Positions 7,587 to 15,917 of a stretch of DNA of 64,000 bases are shown here, piece by piece. The notes under the pieces are model-generated. The model had not been told where the DNA came from. It did no database searches and worked only from the letters and a program-made list of their open reading frames with translations. Numbering within the stretch: the stretch's first letter is position 1; each line of letters starts with the position of its first letter. Both the position numbers and the translations under genes were made by a program. Origin of the DNA: Pseudogulbenkiania sp. MAI-1 (GTDB lineage: Bacteria > Pseudomonadota > Gammaproteobacteria > Burkholderiales > Chromobacteriaceae); the NCBI RefSeq assembly GCF_000527175.1, contig NZ_AZUR01000001.1, positions 4,051,001 to 4,115,000 on the forward strand, written 5' to 3'.

Positions 7587-7823
7587 CTAGATCAGGTCGT
7601 AACTCTTCATTTTCTTGCGCAGGGTGTTGCGGTTGAGCCCCAGGAGCTCCGCTGCCCGCGTCTGGTTGCCCTGGGTATGGGACAGCACCACTTCCAGCAG
7701 GGGTTTCTCCACGCAGGCCAGCACCATGTCGTAGATGGCCGAGGGCATCTCGCCGTCCAGATCGCGGAAGTACTGCTCCATGGCCAGCCGTATCGACTGG
7801 GAAATATGATCGTTGTTCTGCAT
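7587..7823 (-). CDS. fis: Fis-family nucleoid DNA-binding protein
   Basis: This 78-residue basic protein has the Fis core: an N-terminal dimerisation region (SIRLAMEQYFRDLDG), the central helix ending MVLACVEKPLLEVVLSHTQGNQ, and the helix-turn-helix TRAAELLGLNRNTLRKKMKSYDL. It is shorter than E. coli Fis (98 aa) because it lacks the N-terminal beta-hairpin arm that contacts Hin/Gin recombinases, as is usual in beta-proteobacteria. It lies 36 bp downstream of dusB on the same strand, the conserved dusB-fis operon. It controls growth-phase genes, including rRNA, and bends DNA. Confidence 0.93.
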   Translation of the reverse strand: MQNNDHISQSIRLAMEQYFRDLDGEMPSAIYDMVLACVEKPLLEVVLSHTQGNQTRAAELLGLNRNTLRKKMKSYDLI

Positions 7824-7859
7824 GGTTATTGTTCTGTCGTCAGTTGTCTCGACGCGGTG

Positions 7860-8888
7860 TCAGCCCGCCAGGGCCTCATCCGTGTCCCCCATGGCGTCAA
7901 CGTACTCGAGTCGCTCGGAGTCGCTGGCCAGACGGTCGAAGTAATCCGCCACCGCCCGGCGCTGCGAGGCGGTGTCTTCCAATTGGTACATCGCCTGGCG
8001 GAACTCGTTGGAACCGCGCAAGCCGCGCGTGTACCAGGCGATGTGCTTGCGCGCGATGCGACAGCCGGAATACTCGCCGTAGAAGCCATACAGCTCGTCC
8101 AGGTGCTCGAGCAGCAGCAGGCGGATTTCCGCCACCGGCGGCGGTGGCAGCGTCTCGCCGGTGTCGAGGTAATGCTGGATCTCGCGGAAGATCCACGGCC
8201 GCCCCTGCGCGGCGCGGCCGATCATGATCGCGTCGGCGCCGGTGTAGTCGAGCACATGACGTGCCCGCTCCGGCGAGTCGATGTCGCCGTTGGCGATCAG
8301 CGGGATCGAGATCGCCTGCTTCACCGCGCGGATGGTGTCGTACTCCGCCGCCCCCTTGTACATGTCCTCGCGCGTGCGCCCGTGCAGCGCCAGCGCGGCG
8401 ATGCCACAATCCTCGGCCAGCCTGGCCACCCGGAGCGCGGTCTTGTGCTCGCGGCTCCAGCCGGTGCGGGTCTTCAGCGTGACCGGCACGTCCACCGCCT
8501 TCACCACCGCCTCGAGGATGCGCCCGACCAGCGCCTCGTCGCGCAGCAGCGCCGAACCGGCGGCGACGTTGCACACCTTCTTGGCCGGGCAGCCCATGTT
8601 GATGTCGATGATCTGCGCGCCCTGCTCGACGTTGAGGCGCGCCGCCTCCGCCATCTGCACCGGATCGGCGCCGGCGATCTGCACCGAGATCGGCTCGACC
8701 TCGCCGTCGTGGTTGGCGCGGCGCAAGGTCTTGGCGGTGGTCCACAAGGCCTTGTTCGAGGTGATCATCTCCGATACCGCCATGCCCGCCCCCAGACGCT
8801 TGCACAGCATACGGAACGGGCGGTCCGTCACCCCGGCCATGGGCGCGACGATGAGCCGGTTCTTCAGGGTATACGGTCCGATGCGCAT
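7860..8888 (-). CDS. dusB: tRNA-dihydrouridine synthase B
   Basis: The 342-residue FMN enzyme reduces uridine in the tRNA D-loop. Signatures are MRIGPYTLKNRLIVAPMAGVTDRPFR at the start, INMGCPAKKVCNVAAGSALL with the catalytic Cys, LKTRTGW, HGRTR, IANGDI and GADAIMIGRAAQGRPW. The ATG at 8888 was chosen to match the E. coli DusB start MRIG; a TTG at 8900 is in frame. It is co-directional with fis. A TACAAT -10 element lies about 35 bp upstream of the start. Confidence 0.95.
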   Translation of the reverse strand: MRIGPYTLKNRLIVAPMAGVTDRPFRMLCKRLGAGMAVSEMITSNKALWTTAKTLRRANHDGEVEPISVQIAGADPVQMAEAARLNVEQGAQIIDINMGCPAKKVCNVAAGSALLRDEALVGRILEAVVKAVDVPVTLKTRTGWSREHKTALRVARLAEDCGIAALALHGRTREDMYKGAAEYDTIRAVKQAISIPLIANGDIDSPERARHVLDYTGADAIMIGRAAQGRPWIFREIQHYLDTGETLPPPPVAEIRLLLLEHLDELYGFYGEYSGCRIARKHIAWYTRGLRGSNEFRQAMYQLEDTASQRRAVADYFDRLASDSERLEYVDAMGDTDEALAG

Positions 8889-8923
8889 CTGTTGTATCAA
8901 GGATTTAGCGGCGAGAGGGCGGC

Positions 8924-8929
8924 ATTGTA
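8924..8929 (-). promoter_or_regulatory. -10 element, probable dusB-fis promoter
   Basis: TACAAT is read on the minus strand, with only a weak T-rich -35 about 17 bp upstream. It is placed appropriately between rnpB and dusB. Confidence 0.45.
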
Positions 8930-9001
8930 ATGCTTTTTGCCCGACCGGTAAAAAACATTTTGCCTACTTTTTGAGCAGGTTCGATAGCGACGGGATAAGA
9001 C

Positions 9002-9358
9002 GGGGAGTCAGCCGGTAAGCCGGGTTCTGTCTTGGACAGTCATTCCTCTAGGCCGGCCATTGCTGACCGGCTCAAGCGACCTACCCGGGGACAACGCGAG
9101 CCACGTTAGCGCCCCCCTATTTGGTCTTGCTCCGGATGGGGTTTAGCCTGCCGTCACGTGTTGCCACGGACGCGGTGCGCTCTTACCGCACCTTTTCACC
9201 CTTGCCTGATCTCCTTACGGAGCCATCGGCGGTTCAGCTCTCTGTTCCACTTTCCATCGCCTCGCGGCGTCCGGCCGTTAACCGGCATCCTGCTCTACGG
9301 AGCCCGGACTTTCCTCCCCGTGCCTGAAGGCACGCGGCGACTGTCTGGCTGACTCCCC
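9002..9358 (-). ncRNA. rnpB: RNase P RNA, bacterial type A
   Basis: The minus-strand sequence starts GGGGAGTCAGCCAGACAGTCG and contains GAGGAAAGTCCGGGCTCC, AGGGTGAAAAGGTGCGGTAAGAGCGC-type P8/P10 elements, AAACCCCATCCGGAGCAAGACC and the 3' AGAACCCGGCTTACC region. These are the universally conserved CRI/CRIV/CRV blocks of the RNase P ribozyme, which cleaves 5' leaders from pre-tRNAs. The length of about 357 nt fits type A. A TAAAAT -10 is visible at 9372-9367, just upstream of the 5' end. It lies between tamB and dusB on the same strand. Confidence 0.97.
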
Positions 9359-9484
9359 GCCCGCCCATTTTACCGCAGAACCGGACCAAGCCCGAGGGAT
9401 ATTTTCGCCGGCCGCGGCGATGAAGACGGGATGATCCCCACCCCAGACGGAGGACCCGGCCGAGCAGGTGGCGCGGCGCCTGGC

Positions 9485-12400
9485 TCAATCGAAGCGTAGC
9501 GTGTAGCGCGTCTCGAGCGAGGCGGTGGTGCCGGCACGCAACACCAGCGACCAGCCCTTGGACAGCTGGTAGGCCAGCTTGACCGCCTGGTTGGCGCTGG
9601 CGATGCCGTATTCGTAGCCGAGGTAGAGCTCGCGCGTCAATTGCCGCCCCACCGTCACCACCTGTTCGGCCGGGCTCACCGTGCCGTCCGGCAGCGTCTT
9701 CTTCTGCTGGCTGACCAGGCCCAGGTCGTCGAACAGGCCGAGGCGGTCGTTGATGGTTCCCGCCAGCAGCGCGCCGGCCGAGGCGGCCAGCGAGGCGTCG
9801 TCGCTGCCGCCGGCCGAGGCGCGCCCCAGCACCAGCCAGGACAACTTGTCGCGCTCCGATAGCGCCTCGTCGGCGATCAGCCGCACGCTCGGCGCGGCGA
9901 CGCTGCCGCTCACCTCCACCCCGGCGCCGACCGGCGACAGACGGCGCCTGGCGCGCACGTTGAGCGCCGGGTTGTCGAGCGTGCCGGTGAAGGTGATGGT
10001 GCCGTACTCGATGTCGAGGTCCTGGCCGTAAGCCTTGTAGCGCCCCTTCACCACCCGCACTTGGCCGCGCGCCGCCGGCGCCTCGCCCGGCGCGGCGCTG
10101 ACCCGCACCACGCCGCTCAATTCCACGTCCAGCCCTTGGCCGGTGAAACGGAAGCGCTCGCCCAGATCGAGGTCGAGCCGCACCGTCACCGGCAGCGTGG
10201 CCAACGCCGACGGCGGCGGCGCCTCGCGCCCCTTGACCACCACATCGTCGGAGAGCTGCGGCGTGCCGAGCTTGGGCAGTTCCACCCGTCCCTGGTCGGC
10301 GCGCACGCGTCCGGTCAGCGAGAGCTTCTTGTCGGCGAAAGCGATGTCGCTGTCGCCCGAGATCACCAGCCGCCGGTTGGGGCGGTCGAACACGCTGAAA
10401 CGCTTCAGGCTCAGCCGCACCGTGGCGTCAGGGCCACTGTCCTTGAGGTCGAGCACGCCGCTCGCCAGCGCCTCGCCCTCGCCGCTGGCGAAACGCAGCC
10501 GGTCGAGCAGCAGGCGGCGCCCATCCAGCCGCGCCTCCAGCACCCCATCGACCAACCTGAGGCCGGTCTTGCGATCGGCGAACAGCAGGCCCTTGCCGTC
10601 GAGGCGGCCCTGCGCCAGCGGCGCGGCGAGCGGGCCGCTCAGCGCGACGTTGGCGGCGAGCTGCCCGCCCAGTTCGAGGCCGGGGCCGGCCAGTCCGGCC
10701 AGGGACTTCAGTGTCGGCACCTGCAATTGCAGCGTGGCGGCAAGCGGCGTGCGGCCGTCGATGCCGCCATTGAGCGGCAGCGAGCCGCTGCCGCTGGCGT
10801 TCAGGTAGCGGCTCTGCAGCTGCAGCTCGAACAGCGCCCGGCTGCCGTCCAGACGCAGGCCGGCCCGCGTGGCGCCCAATTCCAGCGCCAGCTGGCGGCC
10901 ATTGCTGCCGGGCAGCCAGACGTCGCCGCCGGCACGCTGCAGATTGAGCTGGCCCTGCAGCGTGCGGCTGCCGGAGAGCGCCCAGTCACCGGACAGCGCC
11001 AGCGTCTGCTGTACCGGCAGCGCGAGCAACGGCGCCAGTTCGGCCAGGCGGAGGCCGGCCGCCCTACCCCGCGTGCTCAGCAGGCCGCTGGCGTCGCGGC
11101 GCAGCTGCTGCAGCTCGAGCGTGCCACCCAGCGCCGCCAGCCGGGCCGCGCCCAGCTCCAGCCGCTGCGGTCCGACGCTCAGCATGGCCGGGGCGAGCAG
11201 CGTCAGGCCGGGCTTGCCGGAGAGCTGCAGCGTTTCCAGCGTGCCCTGCCACTGCGTGCTGCCGGCCGCCAGTCCGCCGCTGGCGCGTAGCGCCAGGGTG
11301 TAGGGCTGCTGCTTGAGGCTCAGCCGGCCGTCGAGTTCGATGCGGTGGCGGTTGCGCTGGCCGGCGGCATTGAGCCGCAGCACGCTGGCGCCGAAATCGG
11401 CCAGCCGCAGCCGCTGGGCGTCCAGCTGCAGCCGGAACGGGCTCGCGGCATCGGCGCGCAGGTCCCCCACCAGCGTCAGCGCCTCGACGCCGACCCCGCC
11501 CGGCAACGCCAGCCGCTCCGCCTTGAGGTTGGCCGACAGCAGCGGCAGCTTGGGCGTGCCGGCGAGGTCGAGCTGGCCGCCGACGCGGCCGGCGAAGCCT
11601 GGCCCCAGCAAGCGCAGATTGGGGGCATCGATCAGCAGCTTGAGCCGGTCGCCGGCCGCGCCGTAGGCGCCAGCAGCCTGCAGACGGTTGTCCGCCAGCC
11701 GCAGGTCGGCGTCGAGACGCTTGAGCCGGCCTGGCTGCAGGTCGAGCTCGGCACGGCCGGTAAGCGGCGCGCCGGACAGCCGGCTCGGGGCGAACTGCAG
11801 TTGCACGCGGGCGGCGAGCGGAGCAGCCAGCTGGCCGCGCGCGGAAAGACGGGCATTGAGATCGCCCGCCGGCCAGCCCTTGACGAAGCGCGCCGGGTCG
11901 GCTTTTTCGAGCATGCCGGACACCTCGAAACGGCGCGCCTGCTGCAGCTCGACGCGCCCGCCCAGCGCCAGCCGGCCACCGGCGGCGGAGAGCTGCACCT
12001 GCTCCAGCCGCAGCGCCTGGGCGGCCCCCTGCTCCAGCGCCACGCGTGCGTTCAGCGCCAGCTGCCGGCTCTGCAGTGCCGCGCCCAGGCGCGGCTGCGC
12101 CGGCGTTCCCGTCAGCGTCAGCGTGCCGGCGACGGTCTCGTCCGGCGCGGAGGCGTGCAGGGCGCGCAGTGCCACGTCCTGCAAGCGAGCCGTGAGCGCC
12201 AGTGCACGGGCATCCACGGTGCCGTTCAGCGCCAGCCGGCCGCCGCCGGCCAGTTGCACCTGCAGCGCTTTCAGCGTCAGGCGCTCGTCGCGCACGCGGA
12301 ATTCGCCGGCCAGGAAAGCCAGCGGCAGGCGTTCGGCCGACAGGGCGCCGGCCTCGCTGTTGACCAGCGTCAGGCCGCCCACCACCGTGGCGCCGGCCGC

Positions 12401-13306
12401 CGGCTCGGCATACACGGCGAAGTTGAGCCGGGCCTTGGGCCAGGACGGCTGGAGCGCCTGCGGATTGACGCCGCCGACGCGCAGATCGAGGCGGCGGAAG
12501 CGGTTCAGCGCCGACTTGGCGAACGGGTCGAAACGTCCGGACACCTCGGCCAGCAAGCCACGTCCGGCGACGGTGCCGCGCGCCTGCAGCTCGGCGAGGC
12601 TGCCCGCCAGGCCGAGGTCGGCCTTGATCGCCACGTCCTCCAGTGCCCCACGCGCCGCCAGCGTGCCGGAGAGCGCGAAGGGACGCGCGTCGGCCAGCGT
12701 CAGCGCCGCCGTCCCGCCGCCCCAGGGCGAATTCAGCCGCGCCAGCTGCAGCCGGTGCCGCCCACCGTCGTAACGGTAGGCGCCGGCGACGTCGTACAGC
12801 CGCACGTCGCCCGGCAACAGCGTCAGGCTGGCCAGCGAGAAACGGTCCAGCGCCACCGTCAGCGGCAGGGCCAGCGACGCCGGCAGTTGCGGCGGCGCCT
12901 CGGGTGCCACGGCCTTGCTGGTGAGGCGCACATGACCCAGCTCCAGGCGCGTCAGGTGAAGCGTGCGCCGCCACAGTGCCGCCGGTGCCCAGCCAAGGCG
13001 TAGCCGTTCCACCTCGAGCGTGCGCTCCGCATCCTGCCAGCGCAGCCGCTGCAGCTCGAAGCCGCGCCACAGCGTGCCACGCACCGCCCCCACACCAAGC
13101 CGGCCGTGGCTGAACTCGGCGGCACTGCGCCAGGCCCAGGCGAAACCCTGCTCGCTGGCGGTGACCCAGCCGGCGAACGCCGCCAGCGCCAGCAGCAAGG
13201 CCAGCACGCTGCCCGCCAGCCAGCGCAGCGGGCGCCAGCTGCGGCGCGGCGGCGGCTTGGCCGACGGCGGAGCGTCGTCAGGAGAATCGGAATGCTTTTG
13301 CGTCAT
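9485..13306 (-). CDS. tamB: TamB, inner-membrane subunit of the TAM complex
   Basis: The 1273-residue protein has one N-terminal membrane anchor (about residues 30-50, WLAGSVLALLLALAAFAGW) and a very long periplasmic beta-rich repeat body typical of AsmA-like bridge proteins. It ends in a conserved C-terminal TamB domain (about 930-1273, including GQVRVVKGRYKAYGQDLDIEYGTI and the ending LETRYTLRFD). Length matches E. coli TamB (1259 aa). TamB spans the periplasm and works with TamA in outer-membrane protein assembly and phospholipid transport. It follows tamA on the same strand, with repeat family A copy 2 filling most of the 159-bp spacer. Confidence 0.93.
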   Translation of the reverse strand: MTQKHSDSPDDAPPSAKPPPRRSWRPLRWLAGSVLALLLALAAFAGWVTASEQGFAWAWRSAAEFSHGRLGVGAVRGTLWRGFELQRLRWQDAERTLEVERLRLGWAPAALWRRTLHLTRLELGHVRLTSKAVAPEAPPQLPASLALPLTVALDRFSLASLTLLPGDVRLYDVAGAYRYDGGRHRLQLARLNSPWGGGTAALTLADARPFALSGTLAARGALEDVAIKADLGLAGSLAELQARGTVAGRGLLAEVSGRFDPFAKSALNRFRRLDLRVGGVNPQALQPSWPKARLNFAVYAEPAAGATVVGGLTLVNSEAGALSAERLPLAFLAGEFRVRDERLTLKALQVQLAGGGRLALNGTVDARALALTARLQDVALRALHASAPDETVAGTLTLTGTPAQPRLGAALQSRQLALNARVALEQGAAQALRLEQVQLSAAGGRLALGGRVELQQARRFEVSGMLEKADPARFVKGWPAGDLNARLSARGQLAAPLAARVQLQFAPSRLSGAPLTGRAELDLQPGRLKRLDADLRLADNRLQAAGAYGAAGDRLKLLIDAPNLRLLGPGFAGRVGGQLDLAGTPKLPLLSANLKAERLALPGGVGVEALTLVGDLRADAASPFRLQLDAQRLRLADFGASVLRLNAAGQRNRHRIELDGRLSLKQQPYTLALRASGGLAAGSTQWQGTLETLQLSGKPGLTLLAPAMLSVGPQRLELGAARLAALGGTLELQQLRRDASGLLSTRGRAAGLRLAELAPLLALPVQQTLALSGDWALSGSRTLQGQLNLQRAGGDVWLPGSNGRQLALELGATRAGLRLDGSRALFELQLQSRYLNASGSGSLPLNGGIDGRTPLAATLQLQVPTLKSLAGLAGPGLELGGQLAANVALSGPLAAPLAQGRLDGKGLLFADRKTGLRLVDGVLEARLDGRRLLLDRLRFASGEGEALASGVLDLKDSGPDATVRLSLKRFSVFDRPNRRLVISGDSDIAFADKKLSLTGRVRADQGRVELPKLGTPQLSDDVVVKGREAPPPSALATLPVTVRLDLDLGERFRFTGQGLDVELSGVVRVSAAPGEAPAARGQVRVVKGRYKAYGQDLDIEYGTITFTGTLDNPALNVRARRRLSPVGAGVEVSGSVAAPSVRLIADEALSERDKLSWLVLGRASAGGSDDASLAASAGALLAGTINDRLGLFDDLGLVSQQKKTLPDGTVSPAEQVVTVGRQLTRELYLGYEYGIASANQAVKLAYQLSKGWSLVLRAGTTASLETRYTLRFD

Positions 13307-13342
13307 GGCGTGATGTCAGAAACGTTTCATCATTTGTCCCTA

Positions 13343-13465
13343 GGGCTTGTAGAAGAAATCGTAGCGAGCGGCTCCAGGCTGATGCGAGAAGCACAGCCGT
13401 ACATGTGGTACGGCGAGCATCACAGGAGCAGCATGGAGGCGCGCAGTAGATTTATTCACAAGCTC
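13343..13465. repeat. Long palindromic intergenic repeat, family A copy 2 (after tamA)
   Basis: This 123-bp element is homologous to 4400-4523. The centre, GCGAGAAGCACAGCCGTACA then GTGGTACGGCGAGCATC, is almost identical and the outer arm CACAAGCTC is the same. Intermediate stems differ but still pair (GCTCC/GGAGC and GATGC/GCATC here, TCAAAGCG/CGCTTTGA in copy 1), which indicates selection on structure. It again starts immediately after a TGA stop (minus-strand TGAGAGCTTGTGAA, tamA) and separates tamA from tamB. Confidence 0.85.
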
Positions 13466-15238
13466 TCAGAAGGCCAGCCCCAGGCTCAGGTACCAGCGTA
13501 TCTTGCCGTCGTTCTGCGCCTTGGCGATGTCCAGCGCCAGGGGTGCCACCGGGCTCATCCAGCGCAGGCCCACGCCGTTGCTGTGCTGCAGCGAGAAATC
13601 CTGCCAGCTGTCGGCGGCGTTGCCGGCGTCGTGGAACAGCGCCAGCGACCAGTCGCGGCTGACCGGGATCTGGTACTCCAGGCTGCCCACCGCCAGCACG
13701 CGACCGCCCAGCACCGAGTCGTCCGGGCCGGGCAGGCCGAGCCCGAGGTACTCGTAGCCGCGCACGCTGGTGGCGCCGCCGGTGCGGAACAGCCGCGAGG
13801 TCGGCACGCGGTCGGCGTTGTTGGTGAACACCTCGCCCAGCTCGATCCGGCTAACCAGCGTGCCCCACTTCTTCTGCGGGCTCCAGTAATGCACCAGCTT
13901 GCCGTAGCCGCGCACGAAGGCGGCGCTCGACAGCGTGTCGCCCAGGGTGGAGGAGACCTGCAGGTCGATCAGCGTGCCGGAACGCGGGCGGCGCACGTCG
14001 TCGAGCTGACGCCGCGTCCAGCCGTAGCTGGCCAGCAATGCCTGGTTGTCCTGGCTCAGCGTGTCGGCCACGGTTTCCTGCTCCAGCAGGTATTCCAGGC
14101 CGATGCGCGATTCGATGTTGCCGCTGGTGCGGATGCGCCACAGCCCGCCTTCCACCGAATCGGTCTCGACCCCCTGGATGTCGGTGTGCTTGAAGGCGGC
14201 GTTGAGGCTGTGCGAATAGCCGTCGGCCTGGCGCGGGAAGCTCAGGCCGAACTTGATCGCCTGCTCACTCGGTTTGTGTTCGAGCAGGATCGAGCCGATG
14301 TAGCCGCGCTTGAACAGGTTGTAGTGGTCGTAGCCGACGCGGGTACCGAAGCCCTCGCCGGCCTCGAAGGTCAGGCCCAGCGTCAGCTTCTGGCGCGGCA
14401 GCTCTTCCACCGCCACGTCCACCGGCACGCGGCCGTCGGCGATGCGGCTCATGTCGGTGCTCACCACCACGCTGGAGAAGTACGGCGACTGCTCCAGCGC
14501 CGCCTGGTAGTCGAGCAGCCCTTGCAGGGTATACGGCGTGCCGGGCCGGAAGCGCGCCATGCCGACCACCACGTCCTCCGGATAGCGCTTGAGGCCGCTC
14601 ACGTTGATCGGGCCGAACGCCACCGGCGCGCCGCTGTCCACCTCCACCGTCAGCGTGGCGCGGTGCGTCACGGGATCGACGTCGGCGCGGCTGGTGGCGA
14701 TCCTGGCCAGCGGGTAGCCGTCGACCTGCAGCTGGCGCAGCAGCACGCGCTTGCCGCTATCCCACTCGGCCTGGCGGAAACGCGCGGCGGTCGGCAGCGG
14801 CCACAGCTCCAGCGCGCGCGCCAGCCGTGGGTGGAAGTCGGGGGCCGAACTGACCGGCCCGGTCAGGCGCAGCGTGACGTCGTCGATCAGCACCGGCTCG
14901 CCCGGCTCCACCACCAGGCGGTAGCGGCGCGGCTCGCGGCTCTCCTCGTCCAGCCGGATCTTGGCGCCGAAGTAGCCCTCGGTTTCCAGCAGTGCCTGCG
15001 CCTGCCCCGGCGCCTCGCGCAGCAGTGCGTCGAGCTGCATCTCGTCCATGTCCGGGTCGTTCTGGCTGGCGACCAGCTCGAGGCTGCCGGTGAGCAGCTC
15101 GCCCAGATCGTCCGGCGCCGCGATCTCGACCGTGTACGGCAGCGCCGCCCAGGCGTGGCCGACCGGCAGCGACAGCGCGGCAGCCAGCAGTACACGGCGG
15201 CAGAACGGGGCCAGGCGGCCGAAGGGGAAAGACGTCAT
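13466..15238 (-). CDS. tamA: TamA, Omp85-family outer-membrane subunit of the TAM complex
   Basis: The 590-residue protein has a signal peptide (about residues 1-32, LLAAALSLPVGHAWA), three predicted POTRA repeats (about 35-270) and a C-terminal 16-stranded barrel. The barrel contains the Omp85 signature region GGATSVRGYEYLGLGLPGPD and ends WYLSLGLAF with the terminal Phe expected for BAM substrates. Length is close to E. coli TamA (577 aa). The ATG at 15238 was chosen because it directly precedes the signal peptide; the longer reading to 15346 adds 36 unsupported residues. It forms an operon with tamB. Confidence 0.93.
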   Translation of the reverse strand: MTSFPFGRLAPFCRRVLLAAALSLPVGHAWAALPYTVEIAAPDDLGELLTGSLELVASQNDPDMDEMQLDALLREAPGQAQALLETEGYFGAKIRLDEESREPRRYRLVVEPGEPVLIDDVTLRLTGPVSSAPDFHPRLARALELWPLPTAARFRQAEWDSGKRVLLRQLQVDGYPLARIATSRADVDPVTHRATLTVEVDSGAPVAFGPINVSGLKRYPEDVVVGMARFRPGTPYTLQGLLDYQAALEQSPYFSSVVVSTDMSRIADGRVPVDVAVEELPRQKLTLGLTFEAGEGFGTRVGYDHYNLFKRGYIGSILLEHKPSEQAIKFGLSFPRQADGYSHSLNAAFKHTDIQGVETDSVEGGLWRIRTSGNIESRIGLEYLLEQETVADTLSQDNQALLASYGWTRRQLDDVRRPRSGTLIDLQVSSTLGDTLSSAAFVRGYGKLVHYWSPQKKWGTLVSRIELGEVFTNNADRVPTSRLFRTGGATSVRGYEYLGLGLPGPDDSVLGGRVLAVGSLEYQIPVSRDWSLALFHDAGNAADSWQDFSLQHSNGVGLRWMSPVAPLALDIAKAQNDGKIRWYLSLGLAF

Positions 15239-15509
15239 GAGCCTAATGGTAAAGAAAGCCTGCCCTGGCCGCGAGTGGATGCAGCGGGGCGAACAGCGGT
15301 AGCGAACACACGGCACGGCAGTCCTCCCGGGCCGGAAGCAGGGCAACCACCAAGGCGCGGAAACGAACCCTCCCCAATGGAGCTATGCACAACGGTGCGT
15401 ATTTTAATGCCTCAGGTCAAGGCCAGCTCCGATCGGGGGGGGAGAAAATGTGCCATGGGCACGACCCTGACCACGCTTGTCCCGACCACGTTTGTCTAGG
15501 TGCAGTGAA

Positions 15510-15713
15510 ATGGCAAAAAAGTTTCCCCTCCATCCCAAGCATCCCGAGCGCATCTGCTGGGGATGCGACAAGTACTGCTCGGTCGACGAGTTGCGCTGCG
15601 GCAACGGCTCCGACCGCACGCAGCACCCGATCGAGCTGTTCGGCCCGGACTGGGCCGAGCTGGAAGCCGACGGGGCGGACTCCACGGAGGCAACACCGCC
15701 GGCCGTGCCCTAG
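15510..15713 (+). CDS. DUF3079 family small protein
   Basis: This 67-residue protein starts MAKKFPLHPKHPERICWGCD and has four cysteines, two in CWGCD and one each in KYC and LRC, which suggests a small zinc-binding fold. The sequence matches the DUF3079 family as I know it; no function is established. The start ATG at 15510 follows AGGTGCAGTGAA. It stands alone between the divergently transcribed tamA and the convergent lpdA, so context gives no hint of its role. Confidence 0.75.
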   Translation: MAKKFPLHPKHPERICWGCDKYCSVDELRCGNGSDRTQHPIELFGPDWAELEADGADSTEATPPAVP

Positions 15714-15857
15714 CCTGACGTAGCCCCCGGATCACCGGGCAACCGCCCTATCCCCTCGCGCCATCCCCCTCATCGTTCCACCACGGTGCCACGCGCGTAC
15801 CCTGCACTGGCGCGCCGTGACGCCTCGGCTCGCGCCATCGCCCACCAAACGCCGACC

Positions 15858-15889
15858 AAAAACAAAAGCGGCGGGATGATCCCGCCGCT
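15858..15889 (-). terminator. Intrinsic terminator of the aceE-aceF-lpdA operon
   Basis: The stem AGCGGCGGGA/TCCCGCCGCT with a short loop is followed on the minus strand by TTTTGTTTTT, 29 bp beyond the lpdA stop. Confidence 0.88.
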
Positions 15890-15917
15890 GCTGTGTCACA
15901 GACTGCTGCCCGAACGC

